In this document: positions 42,117 to 52,200 of the stretch, piece by piece
How positions within the stretch are numbered: the stretch's first letter is position 1
How the letters are laid out: the number at the start of each line of letters is the position of its first letter
DNA from: Eubacteriales bacterium
Lineage (GTDB): Bacteria > Bacillota > Clostridia > Monoglobales > UMGS1388
DNA: 52,539 nucleotides
Assembly: GCA_029004515.1 (NCBI GenBank)
Contig: JAQVYH010000006.1
Span: 1-52,539 of the forward strand
Direction of reading: 5' to 3'
Notes under the pieces: model-generated
Database searches by the model: none
The model's input: only the letters and a program-made list of their open reading frames with translations
Told to the model about the DNA's origin: nothing
Program-made: the position numbers and the translations under genes

Positions 42117-43085
42117 CTAATCCCTTAATCCGTACTTTGTTTTTATTCGCTCCAACTTTTCTATCATTGGCTCTGATAAGTACCACATAAAGAATGCTGT
42201 TGATGCTCCGTGGAGAAGATCCCCAGGCATTCCAAGAAGATAGATATTAGCAATATCCTTAAATGATGGATTTTGCAGATAGATAAGGTAGTTGCTGTTC
42301 ATAATAAATCCGTATACTAACAATACTGCGAAAAATCCAAATATGCTAAGCGAGGTTCTTGTCTTTTTTATAAGTCCAAGCTTGAAGAATAACCAACCGA
42401 GAAATCCCAAAATACCCATTGCAAACATCTGCCAAGGTGTCCAAGAACCCTGTGCTAAGAAGAAGTTGGATACAAACATTGAAATAGCCCCTACAATAAA
42501 ACCTGTTTCACCGCCAAGGCAAATCCCCGTGATGATTACAAGTGCTGCAACAGGCTTGAAGTATGGAAGCATAAATAGTGCCTGTCTGCTTGCCACTGCC
42601 AAAGCGCATAATACACTGATGATTACAATATCCTTTGTTCTGCTTTTACCCTTCTCAAATGAGATTATGAATGGAATAGCCACTTCTATCATAAGCAGTA
42701 GACTGATGAAGTAAAACTTTCTGTCTTGCAATAGGTATACCCCTGCAAGGATTGTAAGAGGCATTGCGATAAATGTCATTATTATACTGATTATCCCGGA
42801 TTTTGGAAGACTTTTGTTCCCTGCACATAATGCGGTACTATGTGTTGGGGTTGCTCCCTTTTTAGGAATGATAAATGCAAATGAAAGGGCCAATACAATC
42901 ACTGACAGGATTTGCAAGAGATTGCTTTTCCATAACACATCAGTTGGCACAGGATATGATTTGAGTAATTCGTCAAACTTACTATGCTGATATATATTTG
43001 TGAATACAAATAGCCCTACAAAAAGAGCAAATAATAATACTCGCATCGGTGTTAGTCGCCATTTTTTTGATTGATTTATAGCCAT
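42117..43085 (-). CDS. ECF transporter S component (substrate-binding), extended
   Basis: A 322-residue membrane protein. The C-terminal half (about 150-315) has the S-component pattern of six helices (DIVIISVLCALAVASRQALFMLPYFKPVAALVIITGICLGGETGF, then GSWTPWQMFAMGILGFLGWLF). In front are about four extra TM helices (about 14-32, 52-72, 97-118, 122-142), so it is longer than the usual 180-200 residues. S components bind a vitamin or metal ligand in the membrane. The ligand is not evident, but the operon points to a corrinoid-type molecule. The start overlaps the stop of the ATPase gene (43076-43085), so translation is coupled. Confidence 0.85.
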   Translation of the reverse strand: MAINQSKKWRLTPMRVLLFALFVGLFVFTNIYQHSKFDELLKSYPVPTDVLWKSNLLQILSVIVLALSFAFIIPKKGATPTHSTALCAGNKSLPKSGIISIIMTFIAMPLTILAGVYLLQDRKFYFISLLLMIEVAIPFIISFEKGKSRTKDIVIISVLCALAVASRQALFMLPYFKPVAALVIITGICLGGETGFIVGAISMFVSNFFLAQGSWTPWQMFAMGILGFLGWLFFKLGLIKKTRTSLSIFGFFAVLLVYGFIMNSNYLIYLQNPSFKDIANIYLLGMPGDLLHGASTAFFMWYLSEPMIEKLERIKTKYGLRD

Positions 43086-44830
43086 TTAAGAATCCCCTTT
43101 CTTACTTTTGCTATTTGCGGTTTTTGGTATTTTTCAATCGTCATATATACCTGCTGACTTTTCTTATTCTTTTTGCCTCCGCAAGCAAGTATCACATCTT
43201 CAGCAAGTACTGCTGATGGGAGAATGCCTCTTGCCATACGGTTTGTCGCTGTGGTGTAGAAGTTCTTACCTGTGAAGAATTTCTTTGGTGAATCCTCGCT
43301 GATGATCTTTCCGTCAAAGAACATCGCACACCTATCGGCATATTTTGCACAGAACTCAATGTCGTGTGATACGATTATTACTGTTACACCGCTGTTTTTT
43401 AGTGTATATATAATCTCGGCTAATTTTCCTTTAAAATCCGCATCTATTCCTTTTGTAGGCTCGTCCATAAGGAGTATGCCGGGCTTTAGGAGCAGTACCT
43501 TTGCAAGTGCCGCTTTTTGTTGCTCACCGCCTGAAAGGTCAAAAGGGTGCTTATCCATAAGGTGATTAATCTCACAAATGTTTGCAATCTCCTTAATTTG
43601 TTGCTCTTTTTCCTCATCGGTTATATCCGCACTAGAGAGCATATCCCATAAATCTTCCTCAACAGTTTTCTTAACAAAAAGGGTTTGGGGATTCTGTGGC
43701 AATACGCCTAAAAGACCATTGTAGGGATTTGTGTATTTTTTAAGCTCCTCATCAAATATTTTAACCTGTCCGCTGTACGGATTTATAAGTCCGCTAAGTA
43801 TGTTAAGAGTTGTGGTTTTTCCTGTACCATTACCGCCAACAATTGCATAAAACTCTCCTTGATATATCTTAAGAGATAGTCCCTCTACAACATCAGGTTG
43901 ATCTTTTTCATAACGAAAATATATGTCCTTTAGCTCTACTGCAACCTGTGAGAAGGTATTGTTATCATCATTTGGTATAAGGTTCTCATTCGGTGTATTG
44001 ACCTTTGAGTATTCCTCAAGCCAACCTCTGCCCTCACGAACAGTAACAGGGCATTTGAGCTCACTTTCAACCGAGGCGTGAATCCGCATGGGAGCAGGAA
44101 GAGCCTTAAACATAGGATTGTCAGTTTCCTTTAGGATCTGGCCTACGCTATCGGGAGTTCCGTCAGCGATGATTTTGCCACTATCCATAACAATCATCCT
44201 ATCCGAAAGAGGAAGCGCCTCTTCAAGTCTGTGTTCAGATAAGATAATGGTTGTGCCAAGCTCGCGATTAATCTTTGCTATAGTTTCAAGAAAGTCCTGT
44301 GCTGCTATGGGGTCAAGCTGGCTTGTAGGCTCGTCAAGAATTATAACAGATGGCTGCATAACCATAACTGATGCAAGGTTTAGAAGCTGTTTTTGCCCCC
44401 CTGAAAGGTTAGAAACTTTTTTGTGGAACCAATCCTGAATCCCAAAGAATGATGCCATTTCGGCAACTCTAGAGCGAATCTCCCCTGTGCTTACTCCAAG
44501 GCTTTCAAGTCCAAATGACAATTCGTGCCATACCTTGTCTGTCACAATTTGATTATCAGGGCTTTGAAGGACATACCCAATCTTTTGTGCCTGCTTTCTG
44601 GTGTCAAGCTCTCTTATATCTTTTTCTTCAAAGAGTATGTCCCCTTTTCTGATTCCGTAAGGGGTGAGCGCAGGCTTAAGATGCCTTAGAAGTGTTGTTT
44701 TGCCACAGCCTGATTTACCACATAGGGTTACAAATTCACCTTGCTTGAATGTCACGGATATATTATCAATGGCAGGGGATGAATTTTCAGGATATGTAAA
44801 TGTCAGATTCTCGATTTTAAATATTTCCAT
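43076..44830 (-). CDS. ecfA: ECF transporter ATPase, fused EcfA-EcfA'
   Basis: A 584-residue tandem ABC ATPase that powers the ECF transporter in the cytoplasm. N-terminal domain (about 1-250): Walker A GKSGCGKTT (about 38-46), signature LSGGQKQ, Walker B VIILDEPTSQLD, switch His in LSEHRLEE. C-terminal domain (about 295-540): Walker A GGNGTGKTT, signature LSGGEQQK, Walker B GILLMDEPTKGID, switch SHDIEF. A linker (about 250-290) joins them and about 40 residues extend the C-terminus. Fused ATPases are common for dedicated (group I-like) ECF systems. It overlaps ecfT by 28 bp and the S component by 10 bp. Confidence 0.94.
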   Translation of the reverse strand: MEIFKIENLTFTYPENSSPAIDNISVTFKQGEFVTLCGKSGCGKTTLLRHLKPALTPYGIRKGDILFEEKDIRELDTRKQAQKIGYVLQSPDNQIVTDKVWHELSFGLESLGVSTGEIRSRVAEMASFFGIQDWFHKKVSNLSGGQKQLLNLASVMVMQPSVIILDEPTSQLDPIAAQDFLETIAKINRELGTTIILSEHRLEEALPLSDRMIVMDSGKIIADGTPDSVGQILKETDNPMFKALPAPMRIHASVESELKCPVTVREGRGWLEEYSKVNTPNENLIPNDDNNTFSQVAVELKDIYFRYEKDQPDVVEGLSLKIYQGEFYAIVGGNGTGKTTTLNILSGLINPYSGQVKIFDEELKKYTNPYNGLLGVLPQNPQTLFVKKTVEEDLWDMLSSADITDEEKEQQIKEIANICEINHLMDKHPFDLSGGEQQKAALAKVLLLKPGILLMDEPTKGIDADFKGKLAEIIYTLKNSGVTVIIVSHDIEFCAKYADRCAMFFDGKIISEDSPKKFFTGKNFYTTATNRMARGILPSAVLAEDVILACGGKKNKKSQQVYMTIEKYQKPQIAKVRKGILKWL

Positions 44831-45690
44831 TTCAATTCTTCTCTCCCTTCAATAATTATCGGTGTTATGCAAAGCAGAAGATATGCGGTGTAGATACTTA
44901 CAGAGAATAGGTCTATTTTAATAGGACTTGTGCTTGGATAGTAGGTAAAGTCTATTCCACCCAAGATACTACCTGCAATTATGTATCCGCCAAGGATTAG
45001 CATAAGGATTAATTCTCTTTTGTCACGATAATCCATAGTGTAGATAGAAAAGGCTGTTCGTCCTTTTAGTCCATATCCTCGGCTTTTCATACTTTCTGAT
45101 GTTTCAATGGCATTTTCTAGTGACCAGGTTATCATAATTGATAAGATGTTAAGCCCGTTTTTTGCTCTTTGGATAATAGAGCCTTGACTTATGTCTTTGC
45201 CGATCGCCTTTTGTGAGTTGGATATTGCTTTTAATCGTTGTTTGAATAGTGGCACAAAGCGAAGCACCATTGAAAGTATAAGTGAAAGGGATGGAGTTAT
45301 CCTACCAAATATGTAGATAAACTTATCACTTGTCATTATTAGATTGTAGCAAGAGAACCAGCATATGACGCTACCAAGCATTATTCCTGTACCAACTCCA
45401 TAAAGAATGGATTCCTTTGTTATAGGATTCCCACTTGGTAGATATCCAAGGATTGTGATTCCCTCGTGACTAAATAGAGGATTAACTATAATCGCTATAA
45501 GAATAATTGGTACTATAAACCCAATGTTGAATTTTAATGCTTTGGATTTTCCTGCCATAATGGAGTAGGCAAAGCTTGATATAAGGGAGATTGCAAGGCA
45601 TATAGGGTTCATAAAAATCATATTAAACACGATCACAAATGCAAAGTATGTAAAATTAACTATCGGATGATATGATTTAAAGCTATTCAC
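44803..45690 (-). CDS. ecfT: ECF transporter transmembrane component EcfT
   Basis: A 295-residue membrane protein with about six TM helices. It carries the cytoplasmic coupling motif SMKSRGYGLKGRT (about 197-209), the A-R-G type motif that docks on EcfA, preceded by the first coupling region around LKAISNSQKAIGKD. The GTG start has AAAGGAG 8 nt upstream. Its last 28 bp overlap ecfA. The triple-hairpin repeat (45717-45830) separates it from the upstream DUF4430 gene of the same operon. Confidence 0.92.
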   Translation of the reverse strand: MNSFKSYHPIVNFTYFAFVIVFNMIFMNPICLAISLISSFAYSIMAGKSKALKFNIGFIVPIILIAIIVNPLFSHEGITILGYLPSGNPITKESILYGVGTGIMLGSVICWFSCYNLIMTSDKFIYIFGRITPSLSLILSMVLRFVPLFKQRLKAISNSQKAIGKDISQGSIIQRAKNGLNILSIMITWSLENAIETSESMKSRGYGLKGRTAFSIYTMDYRDKRELILMLILGGYIIAGSILGGIDFTYYPSTSPIKIDLFSVSIYTAYLLLCITPIIIEGREELKWKYLKSRI

Positions 45691-45716
45691 AATGCAAGCT
45701 CCTTTCCTTTTTTAGT

Positions 45717-45830
45717 TTATAGGAAATTGCGTAATAGCTGCGCAATTTCACGCTACGGCGGAGTAAATCCGCCTATACTTATCCTCACAGGAGATGCGTT
45801 CCGGAAAGCGCTACGCGCCGGAACGCTTTT
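45717..45830 (+). repeat. Triple-hairpin repeat, copy 2 (inside ECF operon)
   Basis: The same repeat as at 24163-24282, starting TTATAGGAAATTGCGTA, with stems GAAATTGCG/CGCAATTTC, GGCGGA/TCCGCC and GCGTTCCGG/CCGGAACGC. It is 6 bp shorter around the middle. The T-run is on the plus strand, opposite to operon transcription, so it should not act as a strong terminator for the operon but will fold in its mRNA. Confidence 0.85.
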
Positions 45831-46496
45831 TTATCTATTGTTAGTGATACCGCCGCCACCTACATCATATCCAACATCGCAGGTGAATATCCATTCTATT
45901 TTATCTCCGTTTTTCACTCCGTAAGATGAACTACCATATCCTGGGAACACTCCGTTGACTCTATACATCCAGCCGGATAGTTCACCACATTCAAATTCAT
46001 AGATGTTGGCAATACCCTCTATATATGAGCTGTTTAGAAGTGGATTTGGAGTAAACTCCATATGTATTTTTCTGTTTGTAGTTTCTCGGAGCAGAACATC
46101 AAAAACTGTATCTCCCTGCTTAATATCAACTGTGGTTTCTGATAATATAACCCCATTTGGTGGGATTATACTTCTTTTTTCATCAGCTAAAAGCTCCATA
46201 TTGTTTAATATAGTACCACAATTGATAGAGAGAGTACAAGTGTTTTGGCTAGTAGTATTATCAACCGGAACAGGTGTTTCCTCTTTGGCTTTAGGCTGCG
46301 TAGTTTCTTTCTCTATGCTTTTTGGAGCCTTAATAGTAGTGCTTTCAGTCATAGTCATAGTCTGCTCCGTCTTTGGCGGTGGTCTTTTGACAGTCCAGCC
46401 ATGCAGCGATGGGCTGTTGCCACCCCACCAGTAGGTGAATACTAGTAGCGCAATAATAACTATGCTCCATATTATTTTCCATTTATGATTTCTCAT
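45831..46496 (-). CDS. Membrane-anchored DUF4430 (transcobalamin C-domain-like) protein
   Basis: A 221-residue protein with an N-terminal signal anchor (about 8-25), a Pro/Thr/Lys-rich linker to the wall (about 35-85) and one DUF4430 domain (about 88-215). Key parts are TVDIKQGDTVFDVLLRETT, SSYIEGIANIYEFECG and GWMYRVNGVFPGYGSSSYGV followed by KNGDKIEWIFT. The GWMY..N....G and DGD/NGD..xxxxF pattern is that of the small beta domain of transcobalamin and intrinsic factor. It could present this domain next to the ECF transporter. AAGGAG precedes the ATG, and the gap from the barrel gene is 24 bp. Confidence 0.85.
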   Translation of the reverse strand: MRNHKWKIIWSIVIIALLVFTYWWGGNSPSLHGWTVKRPPPKTEQTMTMTESTTIKAPKSIEKETTQPKAKEETPVPVDNTTSQNTCTLSINCGTILNNMELLADEKRSIIPPNGVILSETTVDIKQGDTVFDVLLRETTNRKIHMEFTPNPLLNSSYIEGIANIYEFECGELSGWMYRVNGVFPGYGSSSYGVKNGDKIEWIFTCDVGYDVGGGGITNNR

Positions 46497-46520
46497 AGCA
46501 AAAGCTCCTTGTGAAATAAT

Positions 46521-47618
46521 TTATCGTTGTATAAAGAGTGATTTGTAATTAAGACACTGGCTAATTATCTTTACAAGTAAATCCATATTAATTTGCTTTT
46601 CCTTTAGCTCGGTTGCAGGTTCTGTTTGGCCTATATGTTCATCATTCATATTATATAGAGAACTTTTGCCATTTGCAAACCGCTCTAGCGCTGCAAGAGC
46701 ATACAGGCCTTGCTCTGATGCCATAATATTAGACTGCATGCCAATATTGTGGCTAAATCCATTGCCGATAGAATAATAGCTTAACAGATTATCCCATAAG
46801 GTGTTGCCATTTTTTACAAAGCGTGGGTCATCTATTGAAATGCCCATTTCACACAGTGCAACTATGGCTTGTATACAGCTTTCGCTGTTGTCAATGCCTA
46901 AGTATGAGAAACCACCGTTCTCACTTTGCATAGCGGATATACAGCTTAGCGCTTTATCTGTTGCATCCTTAATATCGCTGCGATATAAATGCTTTGAAAG
47001 CGCCTGTATAACCATAGCAGTAACATCAACATCCGCCTGTGCATCAGGCCCTGTGAATCTTAATGTAAAACCGCCACTATCAAGCTGCCTCGAAAGAATA
47101 TATTCTATGTACATATCCCTTGTAGCTTGGGTCTTGGCAGATGGATTGACAGGCATCTGATATCCTTTACAGTCCAATGCAATAAGTGCCCATATTGCTC
47201 CATTTATACCTTGCCTTGTTGTGCTTTCGTAATCTCCGAGTGGTGTTAGCAGATTATATCCTGCAACATTTGTTGGGTCTTTACCAATGGAGGTAAGAGC
47301 TACGATTAATCGTGCATATTCAGTGAATTTTCTTTGATTCAATACTCCGTTGCTGCTAATTACATATTCTTCGATTCTCCTATAATAGTCAGCAAAATAT
47401 GAGTCCGGAATTGTATATCCGCTTCTTGCCAATCCAAATACTGCCCATTCGCCGCCCATACTGCCTAATGTAGGCTGACTTACAGTGGTATATATATACT
47501 TAGCAGTGTCGTCTAATACTGGCTGTATAGCTGCACTATCCAAGGCGTACACACAAGGACCAGACAGGACTATAGCCATAATAAGTAATATGCAAAGTGC
47601 TTTTTTAGTAAGGTTCAT
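46521..47618 (-). CDS. Secreted alpha/alpha-barrel (prenyltransferase-like) protein
   Basis: A 365-residue exported protein (signal peptide about 1-26, cut near VYA) made of helical-pair repeats of the terpenoid-cyclase/prenyltransferase toroid fold. Examples are GEWAVFGLARSGY, EYARLIVALTSIG, GINGAIWALIALDCKGY, QLDSGGF...DVDVTAMVIQALSKH, SENGGFSYLGIDNSESCIQAIVAL and EQGLYALAALERF. Catalytic DxDD or QW motifs of cyclases are not evident, so an enzyme role is unlikely. The N-terminal domain of animal transcobalamin and intrinsic factor has the same fold, with DxxAM.xLAL repeats. It sits between two DUF4430 genes. I infer a ligand-binding role. Confidence 0.83.
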   Translation of the reverse strand: MNLTKKALCILLIMAIVLSGPCVYALDSAAIQPVLDDTAKYIYTTVSQPTLGSMGGEWAVFGLARSGYTIPDSYFADYYRRIEEYVISSNGVLNQRKFTEYARLIVALTSIGKDPTNVAGYNLLTPLGDYESTTRQGINGAIWALIALDCKGYQMPVNPSAKTQATRDMYIEYILSRQLDSGGFTLRFTGPDAQADVDVTAMVIQALSKHLYRSDIKDATDKALSCISAMQSENGGFSYLGIDNSESCIQAIVALCEMGISIDDPRFVKNGNTLWDNLLSYYSIGNGFSHNIGMQSNIMASEQGLYALAALERFANGKSSLYNMNDEHIGQTEPATELKEKQINMDLLVKIISQCLNYKSLFIQR

Positions 47619-47632
47619 AATATATCTATCCT

Positions 47633-49198
47633 TTATTGTAAGATTGACTCAAGCTCCTGATTTGTAACATCTGCTCTTGTTATTATGTCAATGTAATCTC
47701 CATATGCTTCGATGCCCTTTTCTGCAATAGCACGAGTTATATTGTCACGGTTTGCCCTTTCGAAAAAGTCGCTTTCGGTGTCATATTCTATATAATTGTT
47801 CCCACCAATATCCGAGCCATAAGCAGTAGTGAATATTATTCTTACAATGTCACCATCCTCAAGATATCGGTCGCTCATTCCCATACTTGGAAATGCGTTG
47901 TCGACGCTATACATCCATCCACCGCCTTGGGTTATGTCAAACTCGCCAAGTGCTCCATCCATCTGCAATGCTTCGTTTATGTCATATCCGTTTAGGTCGA
48001 GTTTTTCTCTTATAGCTTGTGGAAGAGTGAAAACAAAATTATTCATCCCAGTTATAGCAGATAAATAAAAGCCACTATCAAGCGAGCCGGCGCTTTCATA
48101 TCCAAGTCCCATTTCTGTAACAACTTTATCAACTATATATGATACGCTCATTCCTTCTTCCAATTGCACTTTTATTGGCTCAACAATATATCCACCACCA
48201 ACTGTAAAGGCTTCTATGCAAAAGATGACCTCGCCTGCGTTATCGTCCATTTCAGGTGGCTCCTCGCCATTAGAACTGTCATAGCCTGTTTCACAGTATT
48301 CATCCTCATTAGTGTCTTCCTTTTTCTCTTTTTCAGTCTGTGATGTGACTACCTCTTTTTCAGGCTTTGTATCAACTTTTGTTATAGTAACGGTGTGGTC
48401 ACTTTTAGCAATTAATGATTCAAAGGTGGTGTTCACCAGATTAACTGAGGATACCGCAGGGCTATTAGCAATAAGAGTTCCGTTTATTTCACAGTTTTTA
48501 AACTCTACATTTGCTCCATTTGTTGTTATAACATTCCCACTAAAAATACTATTGGATATTACAGCGTCACCATTGATTATTGTAAGGGTATCTTTGTTTA
48601 ACCGGTCATATTCTCCGCTAGTAATAATACCTCCTGTGATGTTGTGTAGAAGCTTAACAGTTTCAGCTCTTGTGATGTTGCTTGTCGGGTTAATATTACC
48701 GTCATTTCCCTTTATATATCCGCAGTTTACCATAGCGTTTATATATGGAATTGCCCAGCTTTCCACATCGGTAATATCATTTAAAGAGATGTTGCACTGC
48801 TCATCACCTTTAATAAGAAAGGCTCTGCAAAGCATAACAACTGCTTCCTGACGGCTTATAGGATCAAGAGGGCGTATCCTGCATTCGTATCCTGTTATTA
48901 CCTTTTCTCTGCTCAAACGAAGAAGAGGAAGGGTATAAAAGTTCTGGTCCAAATCATCAAAGGTGTTTTCTGCTATGGCGGAGTATTCCATAATTCTATC
49001 GAGTATTACAGCAAATTCCCCACGAGTGATATTATTATCAGGACGAAAGCTTTCGTTGTCACCATTAATAATTTTACATTCACTCCAGATTTTAATTTCC
49101 TCTTGCGCCCAATGCCCATTTATATCAGCAAAATCAGCAGCATATGCAGTCGTAAAAAGAATCATAAGAGCAAGTATTATAGAAACAAGTCTTTTCAT
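47633..49198 (-). CDS. SLH-anchored DUF4430 protein
   Basis: A 521-residue surface protein with signal peptide (about 1-20) and three SLH domains (about 22-65, 80-125, 140-188; ITRGEFAVILDR, ISRQEAVVMLCRAF, ITRAETVKLLHNI). A short beta-helix-like stretch follows (about 200-270, NGDAVISNSIFSGNVITTNGANVEFKN), then an acidic linker (about 280-320) and one DUF4430 domain (about 325-465: VQLEEGMSVSYIVDKVVTEMG, FYLSAITGM, GWMYSVDNAFPSMGMSDRYL, EDGDIVRIIFT). It would hold the ligand-binding domain on the outer cell wall. ATG 49198 is chosen; a TTG 9 bp upstream lies too close to AAAGGA. Confidence 0.88.
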   Translation of the reverse strand: MKRLVSIILALMILFTTAYAADFADINGHWAQEEIKIWSECKIINGDNESFRPDNNITRGEFAVILDRIMEYSAIAENTFDDLDQNFYTLPLLRLSREKVITGYECRIRPLDPISRQEAVVMLCRAFLIKGDEQCNISLNDITDVESWAIPYINAMVNCGYIKGNDGNINPTSNITRAETVKLLHNITGGIITSGEYDRLNKDTLTIINGDAVISNSIFSGNVITTNGANVEFKNCEINGTLIANSPAVSSVNLVNTTFESLIAKSDHTVTITKVDTKPEKEVVTSQTEKEKKEDTNEDEYCETGYDSSNGEEPPEMDDNAGEVIFCIEAFTVGGGYIVEPIKVQLEEGMSVSYIVDKVVTEMGLGYESAGSLDSGFYLSAITGMNNFVFTLPQAIREKLDLNGYDINEALQMDGALGEFDITQGGGWMYSVDNAFPSMGMSDRYLEDGDIVRIIFTTAYGSDIGGNNYIEYDTESDFFERANRDNITRAIAEKGIEAYGDYIDIITRADVTNQELESILQ

Positions 49199-49213
49199 AT
49201 GTATCAAATTCCT

Positions 49214-52200
49214 TTAGTTAAGATAATATTTTCTATCACCAATCTCTGTCATATATTCATCCCAAATGAACAGATTTTTGCTTTTGGCGTTTTCAAGTTT
49301 GGAATAGTCAATAATCAGCACAGCATCGCCCTGTGTGAGAGTGTCCGCTTTGCATATAAGTTGTTTTAGAGTTATCCCGTCGTATTCTCCTACGAAGATG
49401 TTTACATTTTTTTCAAAAGGAGAGAGTAACCTCACCACAGCAACGCCCCCGTCATCAGCGACAGCTTCTATTACAGGGTTATCAGTTTTGATAACTTTCA
49501 ATGTGTAGGTTCTGCCATCTGCAATATCTATTGTAATTGGTGTAATTTCTCCCGATAGACTGATTTGGGAAAAGGCGGTATTTGCTGTGTTTACCTCTTT
49601 TGTTTCGCCGTTAATTGTGATATTGCTTGTACCTGCAAGGCGTGCTACATCAAGGCTTATTTGGTCTGTATTTTTTGGTACAAAACATTCATAGTTTGTG
49701 CGTGTGTATGAAAGGCCTGCTTCATTTTCTAAGCGAAGGATACCATATGGAGAAGCAAAGCTTTCTCTTTGACTATCATATACTTCAATGTTTTTTAGGA
49801 TTGAGGTATTAGCTTCATCTGTCGCTTTATAGAATACATAAGAATAGGTTTTGGTCTTTCCATAGGTTGGATTGTTAGGGGTTACTACAATCTCCATATT
49901 GATTAGTTTATCCCCGCTAAATACACCTGCCCCTAAGTTAAGAGTTTCCCCGGAGATAACTGGGGCTGTCTTATATTCTGCGTCACCCTCTTCCCAATAT
50001 CTTAATTCCATTGACACCCCTGCATTTACAGGTTCAACATTAATTGTAAGAGGATGAGTATTATTTAGAGATGTATATTTTACGCTTGTGTTTTTTTCAC
50101 TTGCAAGAGCTTCGGATGTTTTGTTTACAACAAATGATTTGTCCACAGTGCTATTGCCACATAGGATATTAACCTTTGACAGATTTGTGTATGTGTTTTG
50201 AAGCGCTGCAAGGTAATTACTTGTTTCGTCCTTAGCTACTTCTATAGTTAGTTCAGGCAGCATGGAGAATGCGCCTGATATTTCTATTGAGTTGAAGTTG
50301 GTAGGTATTCCGTTGTCTGTTATATATCTGTGATTACCAAATTCGGTTCCCATACAGGTCATCGGAATATTACCCCCTGTAAGGGTGAGTGTGCCTTCCT
50401 CAAACACTTTAAATGTCATAGTATGATTTGCTATAAAATCATACTGCGTGCCCTTGCTGGCTACCTTTCCACCGTCGGAGCGTTGATAAGCAATCTTCAT
50501 TGTTGAGCCATATCCCGGGTTGTATACACCGCCCATCTTTGGAACAGGCATGTTAAGTCCGTCAAAGCTTATGCTGACCAAATCACCCTGCTTAATTTGC
50601 CTGCTTGGATCGGTTGCATTCGTGATATTTGCTGTTACCTTTTTTCCTTTGATAATCAAGTATTCTGTAGTATCATTTGAGGTTACAGAAATAATATTGT
50701 TTCCTTGTTTTATTGGTAGTGCATATGCTCCGTCAACATTCGGCGAGATGATAGAACCATCAATTTTAATGGTCATCTCATTATCAGATGTAGGTGTGAA
50801 GTTAAGCTCTCCCATCTCCCCAAGGAAATATACTGTATCAAAATCACTATCCCAATCGGTCATATTTATTACTGTGGTGCTATCATCTCCCACGTTTACC
50901 ACAAACAGGCCTTTTCTGTTAGGGTCAATTGCACCGTATGTTGTTATAACTGCCTTGTTTGTTACCTGAATTGCATCATAGGTTACCTCGATGATGCTTA
51001 TTCCCTTTTGAACCGCCTTTAGTGTAGCGATGCTGCCTTGCTGCTCAAGCGTAACGCTGGAGCCTGAAATAATGTTATAGTGAAAGTCAGGCTCAATTGT
51101 AATATTTGAGGTATCACCATTAATAATCTGTGATGATCTGTATGCCTTTGCTGTGAACTCATCACCAATATTAAGACGAAGGTAGTTTTGCTTGTTTATA
51201 TTAAGTACAACGCTGTCTTCAATTCTCTTTTGAGTGGCATTTGCCCTGTCGTATTCAGGACGAATGTGAGGGTTTTCATTATCTTCAAAGGTGATAACCG
51301 TCTTTGCATCAATTTCGGAGCTTAGATTTAAGTACCCTGCTTTTGTTATTTTGCCATCCATAGTAACACGATAGAAGTGGCTTCCGTCATTTTGGGGCAA
51401 GCCATATGTAAAATCTTGCGTTTCACCTTTGCTTGTAACAGATAAAGGACTAATTTCCTGTGTGTAGAAATTCTTTATCTGCTTATAGACACTTACCTTT
51501 GCATCCTTTGGTGCGGTTATAACAGCATCAATAATAGTAGGAAGCTTTCCGCTTTTTGTAGCGATAGTAGTGTCTGGTGTCAGGGGGTATCCATACATAG
51601 TATTTATTCCGAAACCATAGGTCTGCGCTATTATAGCACTTGGCAAAAGCTGTATAGCATACGGATATGCGCTTCCCATAGCGCACAGCATATATGGATA
51701 TCTGGTGTAATTTCCGCTCTTGTAGGGATCACCTGCCGTTGCCATATGTTCACTACTATCCATAACGGTTGTGGTATATTCATTTTCGGTTGAATAGTTT
51801 ATTCCGTCATATTTTGTAGTTGTATATACATCTAGCTGACGTAGAGTAAATAAGTACGCTGTGCCACTTTGCGCTTCGCTTTCAGGTAACACTGTGAATG
51901 TCATACCACCTAATGATGCGCCTTGCATATTAGTAGCCCTAAAGCTATATCTACCCTCTGGTAATGAAAGGGTGTATTGATTATAAATATCATTTTCTTG
52001 AATATTTTCAACTGTTAATTCATTTCCTAGTATATCGTAGCCATTTTCGTCGGAACCGTCGCATTCGTAAAACTTGATATTTGCATTTTTTGGCACATCG
52101 ATATTGACTGTATGATACTGTTTGGGAGAAGTCACATTCAATAGGCAAACAGGTGCGGTAATAGAAGTGAAAATCCCGTCATCAGTTTCATGTGTTTTGG

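Noticed and set aside
46521..47618. Squalene/terpene cyclase function for the toroid protein
   Set aside because: It has a signal peptide, lacks evident DxDD and QW motifs, and sits between DUF4430 surface-protein genes, so an extracellular binding role fits better.
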